A stretch of DNA of 64,000 nt from Artemia franciscana. Its lineage: Eukaryota; Arthropoda; Branchiopoda; Anostraca; Artemiidae. The stretch lies in assembly GCF_032884065.1 (NCBI RefSeq), contig NC_088875.1:44625291-44689290 (forward strand), in the 5' to 3' direction. Positions 9,790-21,534 of the stretch are shown piece after piece. The notes under the pieces were generated by a model that had not been told where the DNA came from, did not search any database, and saw only the letters and a program-made list of their open reading frames with translations. A program made the translations under genes and the position numbers. Position 1 is the first letter of the stretch. Each line of letters opens with the position of its first letter.

Positions 9790-12150
9790 TTACTCCCAGT
9801 CGTTCTCAAAATATTGCTGAGGTGTCTTCTTGGCAACCATAAGCACAATGCCTTTTAATTTAGTTTAAAGCAACATTTAGTTTTAAAGCATAATGGGTCA
9901 ATTGCAAGATTGTGGTCATACACGATATCCCTAAAGACATATTTGCTGGACCATTCTACTATGCTGAACAAAATGGCTCTCTCAAAATTTTGACTGGATG
10001 CGCGTTTGGAAACTGACTGGGCTTGAGAGAAGGGGTGCTTGCCATTCAATCTCTTTTTACTCTTAAAAAAAGCACCAGAACTTTTAATTTTGAATTGAAT
10101 TGAACCTTAAAATCTTTCAATGATATTTCTAGCTATTATAGAGTGGTGCTGCCTATGATATTGCTTATATGCCCTTTATAAGACCTGCATGCATACAGTT
10201 TTTTTGTCTAGTTGAAACTCCTCCTAAGCTTTCCCTAAAAGTTGTAAAACTTAAAAAAAAACTAAAACTTAATACCCTTAGCATCATTAGTTACAATAGC
10301 CTAACTGCAATGGCAGTATTAAAAGTATACACATAGTACCTTCTGGCTAGTTCAAAATCCACCACAATTTACCCGTAAAGTTCTAACTTAATAATACAAT
10401 TTATTCTTCTGATATTGCTTTGTCACCTTTTTGAAAGTCCATATGCTCACAGTTTGTTTTGATTTAGTTCAACATCCACCTGAATATTCCTTAAAATCAA
10501 ATGAGCCCCATCTGATAAAAAGCTTATACAACTACCGTTCCATAAAAACCTTATATGCTAAAGGGTAAAGCTTACAATCCTTACCCATTTGCTCTGGGGG
10601 ATTGTGTCCACCCTAAAGATATTGTTACATAATTTTTGGACTATTAGTAATAAAACGGCTATCTCACAATTTCAATTGAATGTGCTTTAGGAAAAGAGGA
10701 TGTCAAGGAGGGGAGTTAGTTGCTCCCTGCCATGTTTGAATCTTAAAAAGGAATTAGAAATATGCATTTAAAATTAAATGAACCTCTTCTTAAAATCACA
10801 CGACTACCCCTTCCATAAAAACATTATATGTCCCTGAGGGATAACTTAAAACTCTTATCCTAGACTTTTGGGGATTCCATCCACCTTAAAGACCTTATTA
10901 TGTGATCTTTGGATGATTTTTTAGCAAATGGCTATCTCGTATGCATTCGTGGAAAATACAACATATAAAGGGGAGGGGTTATCTGCCTCCAATCACTTTG
11001 AATCTTAAAAAGGGTATTGGAAAATCTAACTGCCAATCCAAAGAGCCCCCTCCGAAGTTTATACCACCACCCTTTCTATAAAAACCTTACATGCCCCCCT
11101 AGGGCATAACTTACAATCCTTGCCCTGAGAGCTGTGGGGGGTTGTCATCCTCAAAGACATAATTTCACATATAAATCACTGAACAATATGGCTATCTGAA
11201 AATTTTTGATTGGATGTGTTTGGGGAAATGGTGGTCATGGAAGGAGGGCTAGTTACCCTTCAATCACTTCATGGAAGGGAGGCTAGTTGCCCTTCAATCA
11301 TTTTTAACTATTAAAAGGGGCAGTAGCCCCTTCAATTTCCAATCGAATGAACCTTTTTAAAAGTTTCTACAATCACAAATAACCACTTCAAAACTTCTAT
11401 CAAATTCATTTCGAGAAAATATGAATTTTGGAGGGCTGTATCCACCCTCAGACCACTGGACCTTAAAGAAGGAACTAGAACTTCTGATTACCAATGCAAT
11501 GAGCCCCTTCCAAAATTTATACGACCATCCTTTCTAGATAAAGCTTTCATGCCCCTAGGGCATAGCTTACAGCCCTTGCACTGAGGGTAGTGGGGGTTTG
11601 TCATCCTCAAATACATAATTTCCAGACCTTTCAACTAAGTTGAAAAAATGACTTTCTCAAAATTTTGATTGGATGTGTTTGGGAGAATCGTGGGCGTGAG
11701 AGGGGGTTTAGTTACCCTCCAATCGCTTTCAACTATTAAAAAGGGCACTAGCCATTTCAATTTCCAATTGAATGAGCCCTTATCGAAGTTTCTATGACAA
11801 GTCCTTTGATACAAAGTGCCATGGTCTAAGACAAAAAAAAAAAAAAATATATTGTGCCCAAATTGCTCTTTACTTAGGCAGCGCTATTGTGCTGGCTATG
11901 AAAGCTTATAACCAGGGCATAACTCACGACCCTTGCCCTGAGGGCTGTAGTGGGAAAGGAGGTGGGTTAATTTTTGGACCTTTCAATTACATTGAACAAA
12001 ATGGCTATCTTAAAATTTTGATTTGATGTGTTTAGGGAAATGGCGGACGCGAGAGGAGGGTTAGTTGCCCTCCAAATACTTCCAACTATTAAAAAGGACA
12101 CTACCTCTTTCAACTTCCGATCAAATGAGCTCTTTTCAAAGTTTCTACGA
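9790..12150 (+). repeat. Family C array I (diverged units, + orientation)
   Basis: Repeated diverged units each carry a 'gggcataacttacaatcctt'-like block, then a block near 'tcaaaattttgattggatgt', a 'gttgccctccaatca'-like block and 'aaaaagggcactag'. Recognisable gggcataac-type anchors fall near 10560, 10810, 11100, 11568 and 11918 (spacings about 250-470). A terminal-looking motif 'ctttgatacaaagtgcc' with 'cagcgctattgtgct' is at 11805-11895. No protein was recognised; open frames here are chance readings of the repeats. Confidence 0.8.
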
Positions 12151-12225
12151 CAACAAATGACCACCTCATGCAAATAGCATGCTAAAATTCTTAAAGAAAA
12201 ACAAGAAAGAATCAAATTATTAATT

Positions 12226-13983
12226 TTATTTTCAATGAGTTTGTGGTAACGAACAGTAAGGAGCGACCCAGCTCAATAGTAAACGAAACTCTAAAAAACG
12301 GAACTTCGATGCTAAAAGATATATCAAAAGAATCGGATTTTTATGCTGATTTTAAATATATAAGTTTCATCAAATTTAGTCTTTGTAATCAAAAGTAACG
12401 AGGCTGAGAAAATTTGCCTTATTTTGGAAAATAGGGGGGAAACACCCCCTAAAAGTCACTAGGATCTTAACGAAAATCACACCATCACATTCAACGTATC
12501 AGAGAACCCTATAGAAAAAATTTCAAGGTTCAATCTACGAAAATGTGGAATTTCGTATTTTTTGCCAGAAGACAGATCACGGGTGCGTGTTTATTTGTTT
12601 GTTTTTCCCAGGGGTCATCGCATCGACCAAGTGGTCCTAGAGGTCCTAGAGTGTTGCCAGAGGGCTCATTCTAACGGAAATGAAAAGTTCTAGTGTCCTT
12701 TTTAAGTGACCAAAAAATTGAAGGGCACCTAGGCCCCCTCCCACGCTCATTTTTTCCCAATGTCAACGGATCAAAATTTTGAGATGGCCATTTTGTTCCG
12801 CATAGTCGAAAACCATAATAACTATGTCTTTAGGGATGACTTACTCCCCCACAGTCCCTGGGGGAGGGGTTGCAAGTTACAAACTTTGACCAATGTTTAC
12901 ATACAGTAATGGTTTTTGGGAAATGTACTGACGTTTTCAGGGGGATTTTTTTGGTTTGGGTGTGGGGTTGAGGGGAGGGGGCTATGTGGGAGGATCTTTC
13001 CTTGGAGGAATATTTCATGGGGGAAGAGAAATTCAATGATAAGGACACAGAATTTTCTAGCATTACTATTAAAAAAAAACAATGAAAATATAAACATGAA
13101 AAGTTTTTTTCAGTTGAAAGTAAGGAGTAGCATTAAAACTTAAAACGAACAGAGATTATTACGCATATGTGGGGTTCTAGAAATACTTTAGCATAAAGAG
13201 CGAGGTAAAAGAAGAGAGGTTAGAAGAGATAAATACTTCGCTCTTTATGCTAAAGTACTTTTAGTAATTTCAACCATTTATTTTACGGCGTTTCTGATCC
13301 AGGGGTCATTCTTAAAAAAATGGGACAAAACTTAAGATTTAGTGTGAAGAGCGAGGTATTAACGAGGGGACAAACCCCCTCATATATATAATCAAAAATA
13401 TAAGAATATAAAAGTTTGTTACGTAAGTTAATTCTTAAGTTACGTATATTTTTACTAATAAAAACGTTCATTAAAAATTAAAAGTTCTAGTTGCCTTTTT
13501 AAGTAACCGAAAAATTGGAGGGCAACTAGACCTCCTTCCCCACCCTTTATTTCTCAAAATCGTCTGATCGAAATTAAGAGAAAGCCGTTTAGCTAAAAAA
13601 AAGAATTAATACGCAAATTTCATTTTACTAATTTATGTACGGAGAGCCGAAATCAAATATGCATTAATTCAAAACGTTCAGAAATTAAATATAAAAAAAA
13701 CTAGTTTTTTTAACTGAAAGTAAGGAGCGACATTAAAACTTAAAACGAACAGAAATTACTCCGTATACGAAACGGGTTGTCCCCTTTGCAATCCCTCACT
13801 CTTTACGCTAAAGTTTGACTCTTCGCCACAATTCTACTTTTTAAAACAATTAAAAACTTTAGCGTAAAGAGCGAGGGATTGCGGAGGGGACAACCCATTT
13901 CATATACGGAATAATTTCTGTTCGTTTTAAGTTTCAATGTTGCTCCTTACTTCCAGTTAAAAAAGCTAGTTTTTTTTACTTAA
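12226..13983 (+). mobile_element. Family B repeat, near-complete copy B1
   Basis: Order of parts: a 5' end with 'ggtaacgaacagtaaggagc'; a module with 'gccctttttaagtgacc' then 'ttgagatggccattttgttc' (about 12690-12900); an imperfectly palindromic module (13105-13385); a module with 'cgtaagttaattc' and 'ttgccttttt' (13415-13590); and a strongly palindromic module (13693-13978). It encodes no recognisable protein. Length and part order agree with B2 and B4, so these are copies of one non-autonomous mobile element rather than chance similarity. Confidence 0.85.
13693..13978. repeat. Terminal palindromic module of B1 (about 286 bp)
   Basis: The left half includes 'ttaaaacttaaaacgaacag' and 'tttacgctaaagttt'; the right half repeats these inverted around a centre near 13835. 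Homologous palindromes lie at 8361-8609, 22951-23249, 34612-34892 and 51540-51838. In RNA this would be a near-perfect hairpin longer than 100 bp. Confidence 0.9.
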
Positions 13984-14019
13984 TTCCCTGAAAAAGACTA
14001 TGTCAATATAAAACCAACA

Positions 14020-14695
14020 TAAATTAATTGAAAACTTTTTCCACAAAACAAGTTTTTCAAAAAAAAGTAATGAACTCATTAAACCAAAAATGAACAAAAG
14101 AAGAATCAAATAATCTACCAAGCATACAAGTACCACAAATCAGCATCAATAAATAAATGAAACCCAAAATAAACAGAAATTACAAAAAATAACCAAGTCA
14201 AACTCAAAACGTGCAGAAATTAACATGAATAGGGTTCAAAACCTCTATGCTTTCTTAAAGCCAGAATATAGTTTGCACTTTACTGAAAACAATTCTAATA
14301 AATGTATATTGTCAGTTTAATATACTTATGTTGATATTTATTCCTTAGAATATTAATTAATTTTTGATTTCTTAAAGTTATAAAAGTGAAAACATTTAAA
14401 AGAACTTTCTTTCAGTAAAGTGCAAATTATATTCTGGCTTTTAGAAAGCATAGGGGTTTTGAACCCTACTCATGTTAATTTCTGCTTGTTTCAAGTTTGA
14501 CTTAATTATTTAATGTAATTTCTGTTCGTTTTTGGTTTCATTTCTTTATTGATGTTGATTTGTGGTAGTTGTAAGCTTGGTAGATTATTTTATTCTCTTT
14601 TGTTCATTTTTGGTTTAAAGGAGTTTTTTACTTTTTTTGAAAAACTTATTTTGTGGATAAGGTTTTCAATTAATTTCTGTTTGTTTTATATAGAC
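14020..14695. mobile_element. Family D foldback element (arms about 265 bp)
   Basis: The left arm (about 14025-14290) runs from 'tccacaaaacaagtttttc' to 'ttgcactttactgaaa'. The right arm (about 14405-14690) is its reverse complement, from 'ttcagtaaagtgcaa' to 'acttattttgtgga'. The spacer of about 110 bp has no coding sequence. This is the structure of a foldback or large MITE. Confidence 0.85.
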
Positions 14696-14929
14696 AAAGT
14701 CTTTTTGAGGGAAAAATTAATAGTTTGAATCTTTCTGGTTTGTCTTTAAGAATTTTGGCATGCTATTTGCATGCTGAAGAAACATTTTCAACAATTTTTA
14801 ACAACATAAATCCTTTTGAAAGTTATGACACAAAAAGTAGTGTTTAATTTAGTCATATACATCCTCCAGTGGACCTGATAAATAAAACTTAACACCATTC
14901 CCAAAAATGTACATCTATACTCTTTCACA

Positions 14930-17900
14930 GCCAGGACAAATTTACACTCTTTTGATTTAGTAAAATAATAAGAGCAGAAGTAGTAATAGAAGTAACCCCA
15001 AGAGTTTGAGCTTAATGCCCTCAGTCATTATTGGTATATTGTTGAGATGTCTTATTGGCAACCATTATACAAACAGTATGTTTTGATTTAATTTTAAAGC
15101 AACATTTAGTTTTTAAGCATAAAGGACAAATTACATAACTGTGGGGGGTAGACCAACCCAATAACCCTAAAGATATAGTTACTAGACGGTTTAGCTATGC
15201 TGAACAAAATGGCTGTCTTAAAATTTTGATTTGAAGTGTCTGGAAAATTTTGAGCAAAAGAGGAGGGCTGATTGCCCTGCGATCACTTTTTATTCTTAAG
15301 AGGGAACTAGAAGTTTTAACTTCCAGTTGAATTCGCTCCTTTAACACATCAATGATATTACTAGCTATGATAGAGCATTGTTGCTTATGTATTTATATGC
15401 CCTAATAATAGCTGCATGCATACATTTTTTTTTTGTTTAACTGAAACTCCCCCTTAACATTCCCCATAAGTTTCAACTTAATGCTATTAGGGTCCTAAGC
15501 TTCAGTAACTGTAGAACCAGCAATAAATGTATACATAGAGTGCCTTCTGACTAGTTCAAAATCTGCAACCTATGATAGTATAAAGGTGATATTTTCAGAG
15601 AATATTTATGTTTTATGAATGACGACCTACCATCAGTATGCAAGTTGTCAAAAAGGCATATCAACAATATCTTAGGAACAGTTTTGAGTGTGAAATCAAA
15701 ACTTACAACACTTGTTGTGGGGGATGCTGAACTAACCAAAAGACAATATTTGTATCAGAATACTACTGCTTCTACTACCACAGCTGCTACTACTAAAGCT
15801 GAGACTACTACTAGTAACTGTACTCCTACTTCTACTACCATACTATAACTAATGGTGCTACTGCTACTACTAATAAACCTAAGGGCATTAAGGAAAAAAT
15901 ATTGGGTAATATTGTAGCTGTATTGATATAAATCAAAAAACACTGTGCTCATATAGGTTGTCAAGAGGCCATATCAGCAATGCTTCAGGACTGGTTGATG
16001 GTAGCCAGTTAAAAATTTTGTTGTGTGTTGAAAAGGATTTTGAAAAAAGGTGCTATTTGCATACTTCTAGTGCTACTACTGCTACTATAACTATTGCTAC
16101 ACATAATTACTGAACCTTTCAACAATGCTGAAAAAAATTGATGTCTCAAAACTTTGTTCCAATGTTTGTTATGGGAAATGATAGATGTGGTGGGAGGGTC
16201 TCTCAAATCACTTTGACTCTTAAAAAGGGTAGTATAATTTCCAATTTAAAATCAAAGAAGACCTATCTGAATTTAATACAACCACCCATTCCATAAAAAC
16301 ATTATAGGCCCCCAGAGCATAAATTCAAGCCCTTACCCCAGGGCTCTGAAGGGTTGTGCCAACCCTGGGGGCATTGTTATATGTTTTTTGGACTAAATTA
16401 AACAAAATTACCATTGCACAATTTCAATCAGATATGTTTGGTGAACAGAGGGGTAGTTGGGTAGGGGAGGGGGGTCTACTTTACCTCCATCACTACTGAC
16501 TCTTAAAAGAGAACTAGAACTTCCAATAAATTGAGCCCCCTCTAAAGTTTATACAATGATCCCTTTGATAAGAACCTTAAATACCCCGGGTACATAACCT
16601 ACAGCCCTTGCCCTCAGGCTCTGGTGGTTTGTATCAACCTCAAAAGCCTTTTTATATGATACATGGACTATTTTGAATAAAAGGATTGTCTCAAAATATC
16701 TACTGAATACACCTTAGGAAAAAAAAACATGTTTGTGTGTGTCTGGGGGGGGGGGGCTAGCTGTGCTGTGATCACTTTGACTCTTAAAAAAGACAATAGA
16801 ACTTCTGATTATCAATCCAATGAGTCCTGTTTTAAGCATATACAACTGTCTTTTCTATAACAGCCTTATATGTCCCCAGGACATACAATCCTTTCCTTAA
16901 GAGATGTAGGGGGGGGGGGGTGTCCTCCAATCACTTTGACTATTAAAAAGGGCACTATAACTTCCAATTTCAAATCAAATAAGCCCATCTGAAGTTAATA
17001 TGACCAACCATCCCATAAAAACCATATATGCCCACATGGCATAACTTAAAAGTGTATCCCCAGGGCACTGAGGAGGGGGGGGGGTTTCACCCCTAGAGAC
17101 ATTATTATATGACTCTTAAAAAGGACAATTGAACTTCTGATTATCAATCCAATGAGTCCTGTTTTAAGCATATACAACTGTCCTTTCTATAACAGCCTTA
17201 TATGTCCCCAGGAGATAACTTACAATCCTTTCCTTAAGAGATGTAGGGGGGGGGGGGGGTTTCTAACAGATTTGCTATCTCATAATTTCAATAAGATGTG
17301 TTTGGTGAAAAGAAGGATTGTTGGAGAGGGTGGGGCTAAATGCCTTCAATCACTTTTGACACTTAAAAAGGAACTAAAATTTTCAATTTCCAACCAAATG
17401 AGCCTCTTCTAAAAGTTAAACAACCATCCTTTCCATAAAAACCTTAAATACCCTGAAGCATAACTTATAACCCTTGCCCTAGACTCTGGTGGTTTGTATC
17501 AACCTCAAAAGCCTTGTTATATGATCTTTGGACAATTCTGAATAAAGTGATTGTCTCAAAATTTCTTATTTGATACACTTTGGGAAAACACAACGTTTTG
17601 AAGGGGAGGGGGTAACTGCCAATCCCTTTGACTCTTAAAAAGGGCACTAGAAATTCAGACTACCAATCCAATGAGTCCCCTCTGAAGTATATACCACCAC
17701 CCTTTCTATAAAAACCTTATATGCCCCCAGGGCATAGCATACAACCCTTGCCCTAAGAGCTGTAGGGGTGGGGTGTCTGTCTTCCTGAAAGACATAATTT
17801 CTGGATTCTTCAACAACAATGAACAAATTTCTATCTCCAAATTTTGATTGGATGTCTTTGGAGAAATGATGAGTCTGGTGTGTGTGTGGGGGGGGGGGGT

Positions 17901-18000
17901 TGCTGTCAAATCACTTTGACTCTTATAGTGTCACTTTGACACTATAACTTCCAATTTCAAATCAAACGAGCCCCATCTGAAGTTTATGTAACTACCTATT
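14930..18000 (+). repeat. Family C array II with G-runs and an embedded ACT-rich module
   Basis: Many diverged C units occur, with anchors near 16330, 16590, 17040, 17215, 17460 and 17735, interspersed with poly-G runs of 9-13 at about 16747, 16910, 17247 and 17890. The module at 15630-15900 ('gggggatgctgaactaacc' followed by imperfect ACT/TAC trinucleotides) matches 29720-29960. Two C units at 16800-16915 and 17120-17260 are nearly identical over 'ttctgattatcaatccaatg' and its continuation, a recent local duplication. Confidence 0.75.
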
Positions 18001-18011
18001 CCATTATGTGT

Positions 18012-18408
18012 ATTCCATGCACTGATTCCTAAATGTGTCAGTTCAAGACAGATTGGCAACACCCGCTCGTTTCGATTGAAATTTGAAACCAAAGTTGATC
18101 TTATGAATACCATAAAAAATCCCCCAGTCATAGATTATGAGAGGATCAAAGTGGCTGAGTATCTCTCCCTCCCGGTAAGATGTTTCAAGTGTCAAGCTTA
18201 CGGGCATATATCCAGTAGCTGCTAAAATGAAGCTATTTGCGCAGTCTGCAGTGACCATGGTCATTCAAGCTCCAAAACATCTCCTTGTCAAAGGCCCAAG
18301 AAGTGTGCATTGTGCAAATCACAGGATCATCCCTGTTACAGCTTCAAATGTCCAGTCGCCCAAGGACTTTTAAGTAAAGTTAAGTCAGCACAATGGCTCG
18401 AGCCTTAA
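18012..18408 (+). pseudogene. ORF1 (gag-like) C-terminal part with three zinc knuckles
   Basis: The frame reads VSSRQIGNTRSFRLKFET, then a YERIKVAEYLSLPVR lead-in and three cysteine-histidine knuckles: CFKCQAYGHISSSC (C-X2-C-X4-H-X4-C), CAVCSDHGHSSSKTSPC and CALCKSQDHPCYSFKC. This is the nucleic-acid-binding end of the ORF1 protein of Jockey/CR1-type retrotransposons, which coats the element's RNA. A TAA at 18223-18225 interrupts it right after the first knuckle. The frame then continues to a TAA at 18406-18408, overlapping the ORF2 start by 16 bases. The N-terminal part is absent because the element is truncated. There is no start codon to choose. Confidence 0.85.
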
Positions 18409-19268
18409 GTCTCTTATCATGGAATATCAATGGCAAAGTGGTTGACAAAGGCCTAGTCCTCTCTGAACTTTTAAGTACAAATGAAATAATTTTTCTGCAA
18501 GAACATTTTTTGTCTCATGAAAGGAAAAATTTACTCAGCATTTCACAGAATTCTTATCTTTTATTTCACCCAGCGAAAATGAATAAGAGCCGTGGCCGAC
18601 CTTCAGGCGGATTAGCTATTATTTCACAATTTCCCGTCAATCTCCTTGAGTCGAATGACCATTTCATTGCTGCCGAATTTTCGGACCTAATCTGTATAAA
18701 CGTTTACCTGCCAACTAATTACTGCTCTTTGCAATCAGAGAATAAATTCATAAATGCTTGCAAAAAGCTAGCGAGTTTTGTGAAGGGAGTTTCAAAGCGT
18801 CCAAATGCTCGAGTTTTGATTGCAGGAGACTTTAATTGTGACTTAACAGACAGTTCATCGCCAAGAACCCAACTCCTTCTGAATTCCCTCCCCCCTTCCT
18901 ACTCAGTTGCAGACAAAACAGAAACTTTCACGTTTATTGGTGTCCTGTTAGCGACTTCTAACCTTGATCATTTTATTGCATCTTTCCCCTGTGAAACTGT
19001 CAAGGTAATTTGTGATGGCTTTTATTCGGATCACCTTCCAATAAAGTTGAAAAGGGAGCATGCCCTTTTTGCTTTAATGAATGTTCTTGCTGATGCAGAA
19101 AGAAGTAGATCCAATATTATCCTTTGTGCTTTAGATGTTGCTCGTGCTTTCGACTCTTGCATTTTTTCCCAAGTTTTATTTGAAGCGTATAAAAGAGAGG
19201 TAAATTTTTGTATAGTGAAGTGCCTTCTGTATATGTACCATCACCTTAAGGCGAAGTTAAAGGGGTGA
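18393..19268 (+). CDS. ORF2 N-terminal part: AP endonuclease plus start of RT, one open frame
   Basis: The apurinic-endonuclease-like domain (residues about 5-219) makes the target nick in non-LTR retrotransposition. Its signature residues are all visible: WNING (10-14), QEH with Glu37, GRPSGGLAI (68-76), VYLPTN with Tyr105, AGDFNCD with Asp146 and Asn148, NLDH (190-193) and SDHLPI (212-217). Immediately afterwards comes EHALFALMNVL and the RT motif A ALDVARAFDS (Asp248). Linker and RT blocks 0-1, normally a few hundred residues, are missing, so an in-frame internal deletion joins endonuclease to mid-RT near residue 220. The ATG at 18393 is chosen because it precedes the WNING motif by nine residues and overlaps ORF1, the usual layout. 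It ends in a TGA at 19266. Confidence 0.85.
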   Translation: MARALSLLSWNINGKVVDKGLVLSELLSTNEIIFLQEHFLSHERKNLLSISQNSYLLFHPAKMNKSRGRPSGGLAIISQFPVNLLESNDHFIAAEFSDLICINVYLPTNYCSLQSENKFINACKKLASFVKGVSKRPNARVLIAGDFNCDLTDSSSPRTQLLLNSLPPSYSVADKTETFTFIGVLLATSNLDHFIASFPCETVKVICDGFYSDHLPIKLKREHALFALMNVLADAERSRSNIILCALDVARAFDSCIFSQVLFEAYKREVNFCIVKCLLYMYHHLKAKLKG

Positions 19269-20012
19269 TCTTCCCTTTTTGATATTTTGAAAGGAGTCCG
19301 TCAAGGTGGCCTTACCTCACCTTCTTTATTTAATAACTCTGTTTTAAATGCCCAAAATTCTGTTAATTTTAGTTGTATTCACCATGGATTTAACTTGTCT
19401 TTAATAGCTTTTGCAGATGACGTTTTGAATCTAAGCCGTACTTTTAGTGGATGTGAAAAGGCGTTTAATCAGCTTTATGAATATAAAAATATCGGGCTTT
19501 CTTTCAATGTTGATAAAACTGCTGTTGTAGCTTTCAATTTTAAAGAGACAAATGGCCCTATTTTTTTATCTTTAGCTAATGTTCATGTCCCCCTTTCTCA
19601 AAAATTAGTTTACCTTGGAATGCCTATTGGAAAAAATATGAAAGAAACTGTGAATTTATCCCTTGAACTTTTGAAGAAAAAACTGAGAATTGCTTACGCT
19701 TCAATTACATCTAATATTAAACATATTGATAAATTAAATCTTGCGAAAATTTATAATAGCCTAGTTGTACCTCATCTCCTTTCTCTTTGTCCGGTTTGGC
19801 AGTTTTTTAGTGAACCTCAGAAACTATCTGTTCGTAGAGTATATTTTCGTTATGCAAAATTCCTTCTCAGTTACCCTCCTTGAACTAGAAATAGTTACTT
19901 AGTGAACAAATTCCGCCTAGTTTCTCCTACATCTATTATTGATAAAAGGCTTCATGATTTTCGTTCTTCTATGTCGATAGTGTCTTACCCATGGTCAGCA
20001 TTACTTATTTAA
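19269..20012 (+). pseudogene. ORF2 C-terminal part: RT motifs B-E and thumb
   Basis: In the same frame as the endonuclease and separated only by TGA 19266-19268. It carries motif B GVRQGGLTSPSLFN, motif C AFADDVLNL (both catalytic Asp present), then NVDKTAVVAF and YLGMPIG (motif E), and a thumb ending VRRVYFRYAKFLLSYPP. A second TGA (19881-19883) interrupts before TRNSYLVNKFRLVSP, and the natural end is probably TAA 20010-20012. These two TGA codons and the internal deletion make the copy inactive, but the low damage elsewhere suggests a fairly young insertion. Confidence 0.85.
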
Positions 20013-20137
20013 TTGTTTGATTGTGTTGATTTGTATTTATTTGTACCTTTTTTTTTTCTCTTATTACTCCATCTTAAGGGCGTTCCGCCCTCTTTTTGTA
20101 GATGGGTTATAAATAAATTGAATTGAATTGAATTAAA

Positions 20138-20980
20138 ACCCTGTATGCCCCAAGGGCATGACTTACAATCCTATTGCCAGGGCACTGGGAGGTTGCATCA
20201 ACCCTAGAGGCATTGTTTTAGTTCTTCAGACTATTTTGAGCAAAATCACTATCTCACAATTTTAAGAGGATTCATTTGGTGAAGATGGGTTGTCAGAAGG
20301 GGGGAGGGGGCTAGCTGCTCTCCATATTTTTGACTCTTAAAAGGGAACTAGAAATTTCAATTTTTAACCAAATGACCATGCTCTAAAGTTTATACAGCCA
20401 TCCCTTCCTTAAAAACCTCCAGGGCATAACTTACAAACCTTTGCCCCTTGGCTCTGGGGTTTGTTTCAACCCCTAAATCCTTGTTATATGATATTTAGAC
20501 TGTTTTGAATAAAATAGCTATCAATTCTTCTGATCACCTTCAACTATTAATAAGGGAACTAGCCCTCTGAATTTACAATCAAATGAGCCCTTTTTGAAGT
20601 TTCTATGACAAAATCTTCTATAAAAAACATTATAAGCCCACAGGGCATAACTTACAACCCTTGCCCTGAGGGCTATAGGGGGTTGTCATCCTTAAAGATA
20701 TAATTTCTGGATCTTTCAACTATGTTGAACAAAATGGCTATCTCAAAATTTTGATTGAGTATGTTTGGGGAAATTGTGTGCATGGGAGGGGGTTAGTTGC
20801 CCTCCAATCACTTTTGACTATTAAAAAGGGCACTAGCCCTTTCAATTTCCAATCAAATGAGCCCTTTTTGGAGTTTCTACAACAATTCCTTTGATACAAA
20901 GTGTCCGTCTAAACAAAACAGAAATAATACATTTTGCCAACATCATTCTTTACTTAAGCAGCTCTATTGTGCTGCTTTTT
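20138..20980 (+). repeat. Family C array III, ending in a terminal motif
   Basis: C units resume after the retrotransposon, with anchors near 20150, 20415 and 20645. The array ends at 20885-20975 in 'cctttgatacaaagtgtccg' and 'cagctctattgtgctgc', the same end seen at 11805-11895 and, inverted, at 58655-58750. That recurring end suggests a true element boundary. Confidence 0.75.
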
Positions 20981-21339
20981 ACCTTATCAAAGATTACAGA
21001 TAGGTGGTAAATAGAAAAAAAAACTCCCTATGTCTATATTCAAAATTTGATTTTCTTGCTTCATGCCAAATTTCTAATACAACTACAAAGAATGGGCTAG
21101 GGATAAGCTCAATATCCTCAGCATTGACTGAGCTATTGAAATTCAAGATATATGTTTCCACTGCCCTAGTCCAAAGTGTCAAAAATAAAATGACTGGTAA
21201 AAATAAATGATAGCATTCTGAGACCATTGAGAAGCCCCCTTTTTTGGCTTTATGTAATTTTCAATTTATCAGAGGCAATGCTTTAGCATTGCCTATTGTA
21301 AAGAGCCATTAAACTTCCATATATTATTCTTTGTTTTTC

Positions 21340-21534
21340 TGAGTGCCACTTCATATACAAGGGATGGTTGTAGAAACTTTGGAGAAGTCTCATTTTATTG
21401 GAAATTGAAAGATCTAATGCAATTTTTAAAAGTCAAAAGTGATGAGAGGGTAACCAGCTCTTGTTCTGTACCCTTTTTAATACCTTCTCCCCAAAGCTAT
21501 CCAACTGAAATTTGAGATAGCCATTTTGTTCAAA
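21340..21534 (-). repeat. Single family C unit, inverted
   Basis: 'ggttgtagaaactttggaga', 'agtgatgagagggtaacc' and 'ttgagatagccattttgttc' occur in reverse C order. The unit abuts the 5' end of B2. Confidence 0.65.

Larger units (their letters stand above)
18003..20137 (+). mobile_element. CR1/L2-like non-LTR retrotransposon, 5'-truncated and internally deleted
   Basis: A gag-like ORF1 end overlaps an ORF2 with endonuclease and RT, followed by a short 3' UTR and a terminal ttgaattgaattgaatt tail (about 20118-20136). Flanks on both sides are family C: the left flank ends in 'ctacctattcca' and the right resumes at 'aaaaccctgtatgcc', which together rebuild an ordinary C unit. The element therefore inserted into a pre-existing C array. 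Target duplication is at most a few bases and not certain. Confidence 0.88.

Noticed and set aside
12830..13143. Three overlapping frames on both strands
   Set aside because: All are inside family B module 1; homologous positions in other B copies do not keep the frames.
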